Shown: positions 41,913 through 50,878 of the stretch, piece by piece
Layout: every line of letters starts with the position of its first letter
Numbering within the stretch: position 1 is the stretch's first letter
From: Wolinella sp963540505
Lineage (GTDB): Bacteria > Campylobacterota > Campylobacteria > Campylobacterales > Helicobacteraceae
DNA: 64,000 nucleotides
Assembly: GCA_963540505.1 (NCBI GenBank)
Contig: CAUTMV010000009.1
Location: 19,909-83,908, forward strand
Reading direction: 5' to 3'
Position numbers and translations under genes: made by a program
Notes under the pieces: generated by a model
The model's input: only the letters and a program-made list of their open reading frames with translations
Database searches by the model: none
What the model was told of the DNA's origin: nothing

Positions 41913-42848
41913 TCATCTTATCTTCACGGGTAGGATATTAAACCGCTCCTTAAAAATTTTGCTAAAGTAGCCAAGACTTCTGTATCCTACGAGATTAGCC
42001 GCTTCTTTGACACTGATCTCGCCCCTTAGGAGCAGCTGCTTGGATTCTTGCATGCGCGCCTCATGGAGTGCGCCATGAATCGTCTCGCCATAGAGTTGTT
42101 TGAAGCCCTGCTTAAGAGTGCATTCATTGATTGCACTTTTGCGCGCTAATTCCCTAATCGTCGGAGGATTTTGCAGGTCGCTTAGGAGGATTTCGCGCGC
42201 TTTTTGTATGCACTTGAGCTCGTTTTCATTTAGGGTAGATTCCTGCGGTTTGAGGCGAAAGGCTTCATAGGAGAGTTCAAGAATTCTGGACTCGATATAG
42301 ATCTCCTGCAATCGCCCTTCAAGCAGCTTGGTTCGCTCTATTTCAGCCAAGAGCGCGCGCTCTTTTGCGCTGATTCCCCGCTTGTGTTCGATGGTTACGA
42401 TTTTATTACGTGAGGTGTTTTGGTGCGGGAGTAGCGCGTCGTAGGTAGGTTCATCAAACATCAGATGAGTGGTCAAATAGAGCCGCCCTTTGGCAAAAAG
42501 ATGTGAGAAACTGAAATGACTGCCAAAACTACCGATGGTTAGGCTATTTTCCGCTAAATTCACACGGGAATCTTCACGGGAATTAAGCATGGAGAAGGAG
42601 TGGAATGCCTCGCCGTGATTGAAGGTCGCAAAGTAGCGCGATTCCACACTTTTGCTGATACAACGCACATCTTCGTTAAAGAGGCTTTTGCAGCTGCACA
42701 GCGAGATTCCGTTACCAAGGTTATAGACACTCATGAATATTTTGCCCACCAAAGCGGGAATCGTAAGCTCCGTGTGGCTTTTGTTGTTGCCAAGAGTTAG
42801 GCTTGTTTGCCAGTTTGGATCAAGATCATCAAGGTCGATACACTTCAT
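41913..42848 (-). CDS. AraC-family transcriptional regulator divergent from ABC transporters
   Basis: A 311-residue regulator. The C-terminal ~100 residues form the double helix-turn-helix of AraC/XylS proteins: IRELARKSAINECTLKQGFKQLYGETIHGALHEARMQESKQLLLRGEISVKEAANLVGYRSLGYFSKIFKERFNILP. The N-terminal ligand domain has no clear relatives that I recognise. Related regulators (PchR, YbtA) sense a siderophore and switch on its uptake genes; divergence from a pair of ABC half-transporters fits that model. AAGGA lies about 10 nt before the ATG. Confidence 0.88.
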   Translation of the reverse strand: MKCIDLDDLDPNWQTSLTLGNNKSHTELTIPALVGKIFMSVYNLGNGISLCSCKSLFNEDVRCISKSVESRYFATFNHGEAFHSFSMLNSREDSRVNLAENSLTIGSFGSHFSFSHLFAKGRLYLTTHLMFDEPTYDALLPHQNTSRNKIVTIEHKRGISAKERALLAEIERTKLLEGRLQEIYIESRILELSYEAFRLKPQESTLNENELKCIQKAREILLSDLQNPPTIRELARKSAINECTLKQGFKQLYGETIHGALHEARMQESKQLLLRGEISVKEAANLVGYRSLGYFSKIFKERFNILPVKIR

Positions 42849-42926
42849 CGCGCGATTTTTCCTTTTTGTGATAAAAATATTCCCGTTTGTGTCAATTTCT
42901 TATTGATAGTAGTTCCCACATTTATA

Positions 42927-42932
42927 TATAAT
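42927..42932 (+). promoter_or_regulatory. -10 box of the ABC transporter operon
   Basis: TATAAT within TATATATAAT, 84 bp before the first ABC gene, so the leader is about 75-80 nt. Confidence 0.45.
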
Positions 42933-42951
42933 CTATCTTTTAAAAGAGTTG

Positions 42952-42983
42952 AAATTACGCAAGAATGGCATGCAAAGTAATTT
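42952..42983. promoter_or_regulatory. Interrupted inverted repeat in the leader of the ABC operon
   Basis: AAATTAC (42952-42958) and GTAATTT (42977-42983) are perfect inverted arms 18 bp apart, with GCATGC inside. Spacing near two helical turns suits a dimeric regulator, possibly the AraC protein, although it lies after the start of transcription; it may instead be RNA structure. Confidence 0.3.
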
Positions 42984-43016
42984 TGCACCCATCAAACATT
43001 CTATAGTGAGGATTAT

Positions 43017-44789
43017 TTGAAGATGAAAAATGCTCTACTTGAAGTCATGCAGCCCATCAAAAAGGAGATATGGCTTGGGATTATTACGGCGGTGTTCTCT
43101 TCGCTGCTTGAGTTGCTCGGGTTTTGTAGCTTTGCGCTTATTATTGATTCGCTTGCGAATGAGAGTTTTCGCTACGTTTATGTGCTGGGCGCGTTTTTGC
43201 TTATGCTCGGCGCATTTATTATAAGGGCATGGGCGTTTAATATTTCGCACATTGGCGCATTTAGATTAGAGGAGATTTTGCGTCATGATTTGATTGCTAA
43301 AATCGCTACGATTCCCCTAGGCGAGGTTATTACAGAGGGGACAGGCAAGCTTAAGAATGCTATTTTGGAAAGCGTGGCGGGATTGCATGCCTTTGTCGCG
43401 GATACGACGCCTATGATTGGGCGTGTGGTGGCTTTCCCGATTTTTTCACTCATCGCACTTTTTATTTTTGATTATCGTATGGCGCTCACAAGCCTTGTAG
43501 TCGTGATTGTGGGATTTTTCTTCATGGCGGGTGCGATGAAGGATAATGAAAAGCACCGAATTGCCTATGAGAGGAATCAGGCGCGCATTAATGCCTCAGT
43601 GATTGAATTTGTGCAGGCGATGCCTGCGGTGCGCACTTTTAGCGATGGCGACATGGTCTTTAATCGCTACAGTGAGGCGATTGAGGATTACACCAAAGGG
43701 ATTAAGGTGTGGTATGAGAGCTTTGGCTTTAAGGGCAAGCTCGCGATGACGTTTCTGACGCCCCTTCCGACGATTATCACGCTTTGTATTGTGGGAATCT
43801 ACCTCTATTTTCAGGGCGAAATCACTCTGGGTGTGTTTGTGGCTTCGCTCATGTTAGGCACGGCGAGTAGCGATTCCCTTATGCCACTTATGTGGTTGAA
43901 TAACTTTGTCAGAAAATCTACCGCTTCAGCAGAGGGAATCCTTTCGGTGCTTAGGATTCCCAGCTTGAGTGTCCCGGATAATCCCAAGATTCCCACACAT
44001 TTTGATGTGAGTGTCGAGGGAGTGAGCTTTAAATATCAAGGGCGCGAAGAGTGGGCGATCAAAGATGTGAATTTGCACGTCAATGAGGGCTCACTCTGCG
44101 CACTCATCGGGGAATCGGGCGCAGGGAAGAGCACGCTTGCGAAGCTTGTGAGTAGGTTTTGGGACGTGAGCGAAGGGGCGATTAAAATCGGGGGAATCGA
44201 CATTAGAGAGATCGATCCCAACGAGCTTATGAAGATTGTCTCATTTGTATTCCAAGACACATTTTTATTCAATGAGACAATTTTTGAAAATATCGCTAGA
44301 GCCAAAGAGGGTGCGAGCCTAGAGCAGGTGCGAGAAGCGGCTAAAGCGGCAAATATTGATGATTTTATCATGAGTTTGCCGCAAGGATATGAGAGCGTGT
44401 GTGGCGAACGGGGCGCGATGTTAAGCGGTGGGCAGAAGCAGCGCATTACGATTGCGCGCGCAATTTTACGTGATGCGCCGATCATCGTGCTTGATGAGGC
44501 GAGTGCATTCATCGATCCCGAGAGCGAAGAGGAGATTATCAAGGCACTGAGTAACTTAATCAAAAACAAGACGCTCCTCATCATCGCCCATCGGCTCAGC
44601 ACGATTATCGATGCCGATGAGATTTTGCTCTTTAGAGGGGGCAGGGTAATTGAGCGAGGTAGGCATGAGGAGCTACTCGCGCGCGCGGGTGCGTATAGTG
44701 AGCTGTATGAGATGTATCAGAAGACAAAAAGCTGGAGTGTGAGGGAAGAGCGAAAGATAAAAGAAAGAGCAACGGAGGAAGAGCGATGA
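43017..44789 (+). CDS. ABC transporter half-molecule (membrane domain + ATPase), YbtP/IrtA-like
   Basis: A 590-residue fused permease-ATPase. The N-terminal ~300 residues form a six-span type IV ABC exporter-fold domain; the C-terminal ATPase has Walker A IGESGAGKSTLAKL, Q-loop VFQDTFLFNETI, signature LSGGQKQRITIARA, Walker B PIIVLDEASA and the H-loop IIAHRLSTI. It pairs with the next gene (4-nt overlap ATGA) as a heterodimer. Although exporter-like, YbtPQ and IrtAB of this group import iron-siderophore complexes. The start is TTG 43017 or ATG 43023; GAGG precedes both. Confidence 0.9.
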   Translation: MKMKNALLEVMQPIKKEIWLGIITAVFSSLLELLGFCSFALIIDSLANESFRYVYVLGAFLLMLGAFIIRAWAFNISHIGAFRLEEILRHDLIAKIATIPLGEVITEGTGKLKNAILESVAGLHAFVADTTPMIGRVVAFPIFSLIALFIFDYRMALTSLVVVIVGFFFMAGAMKDNEKHRIAYERNQARINASVIEFVQAMPAVRTFSDGDMVFNRYSEAIEDYTKGIKVWYESFGFKGKLAMTFLTPLPTIITLCIVGIYLYFQGEITLGVFVASLMLGTASSDSLMPLMWLNNFVRKSTASAEGILSVLRIPSLSVPDNPKIPTHFDVSVEGVSFKYQGREEWAIKDVNLHVNEGSLCALIGESGAGKSTLAKLVSRFWDVSEGAIKIGGIDIREIDPNELMKIVSFVFQDTFLFNETIFENIARAKEGASLEQVREAAKAANIDDFIMSLPQGYESVCGERGAMLSGGQKQRITIARAILRDAPIIVLDEASAFIDPESEEEIIKALSNLIKNKTLLIIAHRLSTIIDADEILLFRGGRVIERGRHEELLARAGAYSELYEMYQKTKSWSVREERKIKERATEEER

Positions 44790-46537
44790 AAATTAAGAGC
44801 TTAAGAGAGTTTTACCATCTCACGCTTCAGATTACTAAAGGCTATGAGCACGAGCTAAAGGCAAATTACCTTTATATGACTTTGCATTTTATTTTCCAAG
44901 GGCTTGCGTATTGCACGATCTATCCGCTACTCTCAAGTGTGATTGAGCGGGATTTGCACGCGAGCATGACATGGCTATCGATCATGGCTTTAAGCATGCT
45001 CATCGCGCTTAGCTTTAAATGGCTCTCTTACCATTTTGATTATGATGGGGTCAATACCGATGTGTGCCACAATTTGCGCCAAGAGCTGGGGCGGAAGCTC
45101 AAAAATATGCCTATGGAGCGGCTCTATCGCTATAAAATGGGCGATTTGAATGCGATCCTCTCTACGGGTGTGGATAACTCGGTCATGCTTTTGCCGATTC
45201 TCTCCATGCTGGTGTTGGAGAATCTTGTGATTCCCATAGTGGTGATCTCCGTAACTTTTTTTATCGATTATCGTTTCGCGCTCATCATGCTAGCTTTTGT
45301 TCCGCTCTTTTACGCACTTTATGTGAGTAAGCGCAAAAAAGCTCTCAAAGAGAAGAGTGATTTTCTTGAAATAAGTGCGCGCCTAGAGAGTGATAGTATC
45401 GAGTATATTCAAGGAATCAGCGTGCTTAGGACGCTCAATCAGACGGGGAAAAATTCAAAAAAAATTAGCGATTCGATTAAGCTAATCGGCGATTCCCAGC
45501 GTGCTTCACTCATGGGGGGAATCCTGCCGGGAATCGGCATGCACTTGAGCGTAGAGCTGATGGTTTTCTGCCTAGTTGCTTTTGGGAGCTTTTTAGTGCT
45601 GCAGAGCGAATTTGGCATAGCAAAGCTCGCTGCACTCATTATCATCGCCACGCGACTTAATGAGCCGCTTTCGATATTTCTCACCGTCTCAGCTCTCTTT
45701 GATTTGATTGACGCTTCGTTTAAGAATATTAGAGAGCTGCTCGAGATAAAAGATATGGAGCAAATCGCTAGAAATAGCGAGCCTAGCGGATTTGACGTGA
45801 GTTTTGAAGGGGTAGATTTTGCCTATGAGGGCGCGAATGTCAAATCGCTGGAAAATATCAATCTTACGATTAAGGAACGCTCCATGCTGGGAATCGTGGG
45901 GGCGAGCGGAAGCGGGAAAAGCACACTTATAAAAATGCTCATGCGCTATGCCGACCCAAGCGCGGGAATCATAAGAATCGGTGGCGCGGACATAAGGAGC
46001 TTCAGCCCAAATGAGCTCATGAACAAGTTATCTGTGGTCTTTCAGGACGTCTATCTTTTTAATGACACGATCCTAGAGAATGTGAAGCTCGGGCGCGATG
46101 TGAGCGATGAAGAGGTGAAAAAAGCCCTGCAAATGGCGCATTGCGAGGAGTTTATTGCGCGTCTTAAAGAGGGATATGAGACGAATGTGGGCGACATTGG
46201 CGGTGCGCTCTCCGGTGGGGAGCGCGCTAGGATTGCGATCGCACGGGCAATGCTAAAGAATTCCCCCATTGTGATTTTAGATGAGCCTACGGCTTCGCTG
46301 GATACCGGGAGCGAACTCGCTGTGCAGCGCGCACTTGACGCACTTGTGAAAGATAGGACGCTGATTGTCATCGCGCACCGCCTCTCAACAATCGCTCATG
46401 CGGATCAGATTATCGTCATGGATCATGCAAAAATTGTCGAGCGTGGCACGCATGCAGAGCTTCTGGCTCTTAATGCCCGCTATGCAAAAATGTGGGAATC
46501 GCAGCAAAAAAGCCGCGTATGGCACGCAAAAAATTAA
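44786..46537 (+). CDS. ABC transporter half-molecule, YbtQ/IrtB-like
   Basis: The second, 583-residue fused permease-ATPase. Six spans lie in the first ~300 residues, then Walker A VGASGSGKSTLIKM, Q-loop VFQDVYLFNDTI, signature LSGGERARIAIARA, Walker B PIVILDEPTASLDTG and H-loop VIAHRLSTIA. Walker B and signature are intact here too, so both sites may hydrolyse ATP. Its ATG overlaps the stop of the previous gene, ensuring equal synthesis. A SAM methyltransferase follows after 17 nt with its own AAGGAG, so the three genes form one operon. Confidence 0.9.
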   Translation: MKIKSLREFYHLTLQITKGYEHELKANYLYMTLHFIFQGLAYCTIYPLLSSVIERDLHASMTWLSIMALSMLIALSFKWLSYHFDYDGVNTDVCHNLRQELGRKLKNMPMERLYRYKMGDLNAILSTGVDNSVMLLPILSMLVLENLVIPIVVISVTFFIDYRFALIMLAFVPLFYALYVSKRKKALKEKSDFLEISARLESDSIEYIQGISVLRTLNQTGKNSKKISDSIKLIGDSQRASLMGGILPGIGMHLSVELMVFCLVAFGSFLVLQSEFGIAKLAALIIIATRLNEPLSIFLTVSALFDLIDASFKNIRELLEIKDMEQIARNSEPSGFDVSFEGVDFAYEGANVKSLENINLTIKERSMLGIVGASGSGKSTLIKMLMRYADPSAGIIRIGGADIRSFSPNELMNKLSVVFQDVYLFNDTILENVKLGRDVSDEEVKKALQMAHCEEFIARLKEGYETNVGDIGGALSGGERARIAIARAMLKNSPIVILDEPTASLDTGSELAVQRALDALVKDRTLIVIAHRLSTIAHADQIIVMDHAKIVERGTHAELLALNARYAKMWESQQKSRVWHAKN

Positions 46538-46554
46538 CTCTAAGGAGCAAAACA

Positions 46555-47376
46555 GTGGAACAAAAAGAGCAGATTAAATTTGGAGGAAGCGTTTCAGAGA
46601 CGCTGCTAATTAACCTTTATATGCGCCATTTGGATAGCTTGAAGAAGCAGCCGGTCTTAGGCGATCCGCACTCAAGCGATGTGGTGGCAAAGATTGATTA
46701 TGGTTTTGCAAAGTTTGATGAGAGCCACATGACCAAAGTCGGGGTGTGCGTTAGAGCACGCTACATTGATGAGGCGATTTTGGAATATGCTAAGGAGCAT
46801 GAGAATCTAATCATCGTGCAGATCGGTGCGGGGCTGGATACGCGTCCGCTTAGGCTTTCAGAGCGGATAGATGGAGCGATTTTTTATGATTTGGATCTGC
46901 CTAGCGTCATGGAGCTACGCGATAAGCTCATACCCAAAAACGGGCGTATGTTCAGCATGCGTGCTTCGATGTTTGATGATGAGTGGATTAAGGAGCTAAA
47001 AGAGAGGCATGCGGGCGCGACATTTATTTTTGTGTTTGAAGGCGTTGTGATGTATTTTGATTCCTCGGTCATTCGCGACTTTTTTGCAAAATTGGCGGAG
47101 AATTTTGATGGGATCATTATGTGCGACATTATTCATGAGAGCGCGATGAAAATTTTCAAACAGGAGCGACACGATTCTCTCAAACATGTTTCAGGGAAAT
47201 TGAAATTCTATGGTGCTAGCGCGGAGGGGCTTGCGAGCGAGCACGTGCACCTTACGAAGTGCGAAAATATGATGGAGCTCTACAAATCCCACTGGAGCTT
47301 GAAAGCGCGCTTGCTCACGCTTTTCCCGATTATTCGTAACATGAGTAAATTTTGCGTCTATGAGATGAGCAGGTAG
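46555..47376 (+). CDS. SAM-dependent methyltransferase, LCM/PPM-type (leucine carboxyl methyltransferase fold)
   Basis: A 273-residue class I methyltransferase. SAM motif I is IVQIGAGLDTRPLRL, followed by FYDLDLPSVMELRDKLIP, both hallmarks of the Tcm/PPM group that O-methylates carboxyl or hydroxyl groups of small molecules or proteins. FIFVFEGVVMYFDSSVIRDFFAKL also fits the family. I start at GTG 46555 after TAAGGAG, trimming an upstream stretch inside the previous ABC gene. As third gene of the AraC/ABC cluster it probably modifies the compound that is transported; the substrate is unknown. Confidence 0.85.
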   Translation: MEQKEQIKFGGSVSETLLINLYMRHLDSLKKQPVLGDPHSSDVVAKIDYGFAKFDESHMTKVGVCVRARYIDEAILEYAKEHENLIIVQIGAGLDTRPLRLSERIDGAIFYDLDLPSVMELRDKLIPKNGRMFSMRASMFDDEWIKELKERHAGATFIFVFEGVVMYFDSSVIRDFFAKLAENFDGIIMCDIIHESAMKIFKQERHDSLKHVSGKLKFYGASAEGLASEHVHLTKCENMMELYKSHWSLKARLLTLFPIIRNMSKFCVYEMSR

Positions 47377-47386
47377 CCTTGCAAGT

Positions 47387-47417
47387 AGAGGGCTTACTTG
47401 TCCTCTCTTTTGTTTTA
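47387..47417 (+). terminator. Terminator after the methyltransferase gene
   Basis: AGAGGGC (47387-47393), loop TTACTT, GTCCTCT (47400-47406), 7 bp with one G-U, followed by CTTTTGTTTT. This is the most typical intrinsic terminator in the window and ends the ABC operon, convergent to the chemoreceptor gene. Confidence 0.65.
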
Positions 47418-47418
47418 C

Positions 47419-49411
47419 CTAAAATTTCTTGTTAGAAGCTTTTGTGATTGCTTCGGTCGCGAGCTCATTGACAACGCTCGCGATATGGCTGGTTCTTTGT
47501 GCCAGTTCGCTGTTTTGCTCCGTTACGCTGCTGAGACTTTGTATTGCTTCATGGATGTGGAGAATATTTTCCGCCTGATCCTTGACTGCCCCGCTCATCT
47601 CGCTGATTCCCTGAGCGAGGATTCCCGTATTTGCCTCGATTTGACTGAGACTTTTTGTGGTATTTTCCGCTAATTTCCGCACTTCATCGGCGACGACGGC
47701 AAAGCCCCGTCCATGCTCGCCTGCGCGCGCTGCTTCAATCGCAGCATTGAGCGCGAGTAGGTTCGTCTGCTCGGCAATGTCCTTGATGATATGAATAATC
47801 CCCTGCGTCTCTTTGGAGTTACTCATGACGATGTCCGCTCTCTGGCTCACATCTTCCATGAGGAGGCTCACTTTTTGCAGACCCGCTTGGCTCTCTTTGA
47901 GGTTTTGTGTCGCTTGCAGGGTGGATTGACTCATTTCGCCCACAAGAGAATGAAGCTCATCGGAGCGTTCTTGCAGGAGTTTGCCCTGATTATGGGAATC
48001 GCTTAACATTTTGGTAATCTCCTCGCCCAAAGAGTTGATTGATAAGATGAGAGCTTTTTTGTCCCTAATCTCCCCATTCAGAGGAAGTCGCCCCCTAAAA
48101 TCACCCTCTTCATATTGTGCCAAAAGGGAGATGATCGCCCTAAAAGCTTCTTTAAAGTCTTTAAAAAGCCCTTTTAAAAGCTCTTGAAGTTTGATGAGTT
48201 CTTGGTTGTGAGGTTTGCAAGCCAAGCAGACATCAAGGTCACCAGAAATCGCCTGCTTCACCGCATCGCTCGCCTCTTTAATGACTTTTCTATCCTCTTG
48301 GATTCCGTCTTTGATGGCGAGTGCATTGCTGCTGAGGATTCGCACCATATCACCCAGTTCATCTTTAGCGAGAGTGGAGCTAGGCGTGATTTGCTCCAGC
48401 CCCTTTCCTCCACTTTTGCCATTAAGAAAGTCAAAAAATGCCAGCAGCGATTCCCTAAGCCTTTTGATTCGTTTAAGAATCGACTGAGAAATCAAAACAG
48501 AGACCAGCAGTGTGAGGAGCAACGTGATGATTGTTGTGATGATGAACGAGTAGCGTATTTTCACAAGGTCGCTTAAAATTTCTGCTTCATTCACTTCACC
48601 GATAAGATACCAACCCATGGAATCGACGTAGGTAGAGAAAGCCAGCTGCTTTTTGCCTGCTTCATTGACGAATGATACCTGCCCGCCATTTCCACTTAAA
48701 AGCACGGAGGGATCGCTGTGGAGTAGCTCTTTTAGGTTGCCTTTTAAGACCAAATCTTGATTTTGATGGATTTGAATGACTCCGTTTTTATCCACCATAA
48801 AGAGCTTGCCATGCGTCCCAAGCTGCTTAGAAGTAATACGTTTGGCGACTTCATTCAAACTCGCGCTAATCCCTGTGAAGCCGTAGAAATTCCCCTCTTT
48901 ATCAAGCACTCGCGCATTAACAAAAAGCCCCACCGAGCCATCGCGCTCATTCACATCGACACTCAGCGTGTAGGGAGCGAGGTTGTTTATGCTCTCAAAA
49001 TACCATGCGTCCTTGGGGTGCATCCTTGCTGATACGCTTCAAAATTCTATCGTGCATGTAGTAGATGTGGCTTTTATCGCTCACAAGGAAAGAGTTTTGT
49101 GCGCCTGAATTACGCAAAATCGCCTGCTGGTAAGCAAAAAATGTCCCTCTTGTATCTTCGCTTTCACCCTGCTTGATCCACTCAATCATGAAGGTATTGG
49201 TCGCCATTTGTAGTGAAGCATTGATGTATCCCTCGATGATTCCCTTAATTTCGAGCGTAAGGGCATGAATTTTTGAGGGAATTTCTTCATTTTTGACACG
49301 AGAGATATACTGTTCAGCTGTGAGCTGATAGCTAATGACTGAGACGATTCCCACTGAGGCGAGTATGAGCACAAATAGCAAGAGCATGAGCTTGGATCTG
49401 ATTGAGGTCAC
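47419..49411 (-). pseudogene. Methyl-accepting chemotaxis protein split by a single-base frameshift
   Basis: Two overlapping frames encode one chemoreceptor. The first (start GTG 49411 after AAAGGAA) gives TM1, KLMLLLFVLILASVGIVSVISYQL, and the first half of a periplasmic dCACHE-like domain, then stops at 48995. The second resumes at about 49023 with DAWYFESINNLAPYTLSVDVNERDG, finishes the sensor, has TM2, a HAMP region and the signalling hairpin IIKDIAEQTNLLALNAAIEAARAGEHGRGFAVVADEVRKLAE. Removing one base from the four-G run (49015-49018, plus strand) would join the frames into one 663-residue protein. Either a recent mutation, a phase switch or a sequencing error. The ligand is unknown. 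Confidence 0.85.
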
Positions 49412-49574
49412 GATTGTTCCTTTGTCGGATTGTGATGTGTGATATTGTGATATATGATAATAATTATAGTGCTTTCTAATGAGTTGATCAGAATTATAGC
49501 GCAGAGAATTGAGCGATTTTCCACATTTTTTAATGAAAATATTCCCCGATTCCTGCAAATAATTTGCGGTTTGC

Positions 49575-49580
49575 TATAAT
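49575..49580 (+). promoter_or_regulatory. -10 box of the dihydroorotase-like gene
   Basis: Perfect TATAAT, 32 bp before the ATG at 49613. It probably drives the long run of genes that follows, up to trmL. Confidence 0.5.
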
Positions 49581-49612
49581 TTCGGCTTAAGCATGTAATT
49601 TAAAGGGGATTC

Positions 49613-50860
49613 ATGATCATCAAAGGGGCGATTGTCTGTGATTATGAGCACGAGCAAAAGGGCGATGTGAAGATTCAAGATGGAAAGATTGTCGATGTGC
49701 AAAAGTCGCTCCTGCCCGAGCCCTGCGAGGAGATTATCGACGCGGAAGGGCTTTTGCTCCTGCCTGCTTTAATCGATCTGAATGTGCGCGTCGCAGGGGA
49801 TCTGCTCACGAGCGACAATCTCTCAAAACTCGCAAAAAAGGCTCTAGAAGGGGGTGTGGGCACGGTCGCTTTGATGCCTGATTGCACGCCTGCGCTTGAC
49901 AATGAAGTCTCCATCGAGCTGCTTAATCGCTCACAAAGCGAGCTTGGCGTGCAGATACTCCCCATTGCTTCGGCAATTAATCAGGAGAGTAAAGGGCTCT
50001 CTGACCTCGCGATTCTCCATAAAAAGGGCTCTCCTGCGATTGCGCTTGAATCTTCGCTTGATGGGAATCTCGCCAAAAGGGTGTGCGAGTATGCGCTTTT
50101 GAATGAGACGGCGATTTTGTGCCGCGCGGAAGACCCTTCGCTTCGAGGCGAGGGCGTGATGAATGATAGCCATCTCTCCGCAAAGATGGGCTTGCCCGGG
50201 ATTCCGAGCCTCAGCGAGGTCAAAGAGGTGGCGAAAATGGTCGAAACGGCGATTTTCATGCGCACGCCCATGCTGTTTCAGGCATTAAGTAGCGAGCGGA
50301 GTTTTCGCCTCATTAGGCGCGCGCGCGAGGAGTTTGGCGCGCTTTATAGCGAAGTTTCCATTCATCATCTTGTTTTAAGCGAAGATGTTTGCGAGGGCTT
50401 CCATACGGGGGCGAAAATCCTCCCTCCGCTTAAATCTGAAGCGACGCGAAGAAGGCTTTTGGGGCTTTTTAAAGAGGGCGTGATTGATACGCTCACTTCG
50501 CTCCAATCCGCGCAGAGTATCTCCAAAAAGGATGTCGCTTTTGAAGAAGCTGCCTTTGGGATTGACCACATTAGGGACTATTTCTCGCTTTGTTACACGT
50601 TTTTGCACAAGCAAGAGCACATCAGCCTCGGTCATATCAGTCGCCTCGCTTCCAAGCGTGCGGCGGAGATTTTGAACCTCCCTAGCAAAGGCTACATAGG
50701 AATTGGCGCAGATGCGGATCTGATTTTGGTCGATCCAAAGAGCTCAAAAGTCATCGAAGACCCGCTTTCGCCCTATTATAATTCCATTTTGCACGGGCTT
50801 GTGGAGCGCACGATTATAGGCGGGAAGAGTCTATATGTGCGCAAGAAATCCCTCTACTAA
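49613..50860 (+). CDS. Dihydroorotase-like protein lacking metal-binding residues (PyrC'/PyrX type)
   Basis: A 415-residue member of the amidohydrolase superfamily closest to class I dihydroorotase. The usual metal site LIDLHVHLR is here LIDLNVRVA, so both histidines are lost, and the later Asp motif (DHAPH) is replaced by DTLTSLQSA. It should therefore not hydrolyse dihydroorotate. Such inactive PyrC proteins in Pseudomonas and others are structural partners of aspartate transcarbamoylase (PyrB). Campylobacterota often have one in addition to a true dihydroorotase. It heads the run with mscS, an amidohydrolase, sppA, purU and trmL. Confidence 0.85.
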   Translation: MIIKGAIVCDYEHEQKGDVKIQDGKIVDVQKSLLPEPCEEIIDAEGLLLLPALIDLNVRVAGDLLTSDNLSKLAKKALEGGVGTVALMPDCTPALDNEVSIELLNRSQSELGVQILPIASAINQESKGLSDLAILHKKGSPAIALESSLDGNLAKRVCEYALLNETAILCRAEDPSLRGEGVMNDSHLSAKMGLPGIPSLSEVKEVAKMVETAIFMRTPMLFQALSSERSFRLIRRAREEFGALYSEVSIHHLVLSEDVCEGFHTGAKILPPLKSEATRRRLLGLFKEGVIDTLTSLQSAQSISKKDVAFEEAAFGIDHIRDYFSLCYTFLHKQEHISLGHISRLASKRAAEILNLPSKGYIGIGADADLILVDPKSSKVIEDPLSPYYNSILHGLVERTIIGGKSLYVRKKSLY

Positions 50861-50878
50861 CGCATTTAGGAAAAGAAG

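Noticed and set aside
42890..42915. Fur-box-like sequence before the ABC operon
   Set aside because: The AT-rich stretch with TTGATAGTAG matches too few positions of the Fur consensus to be called.
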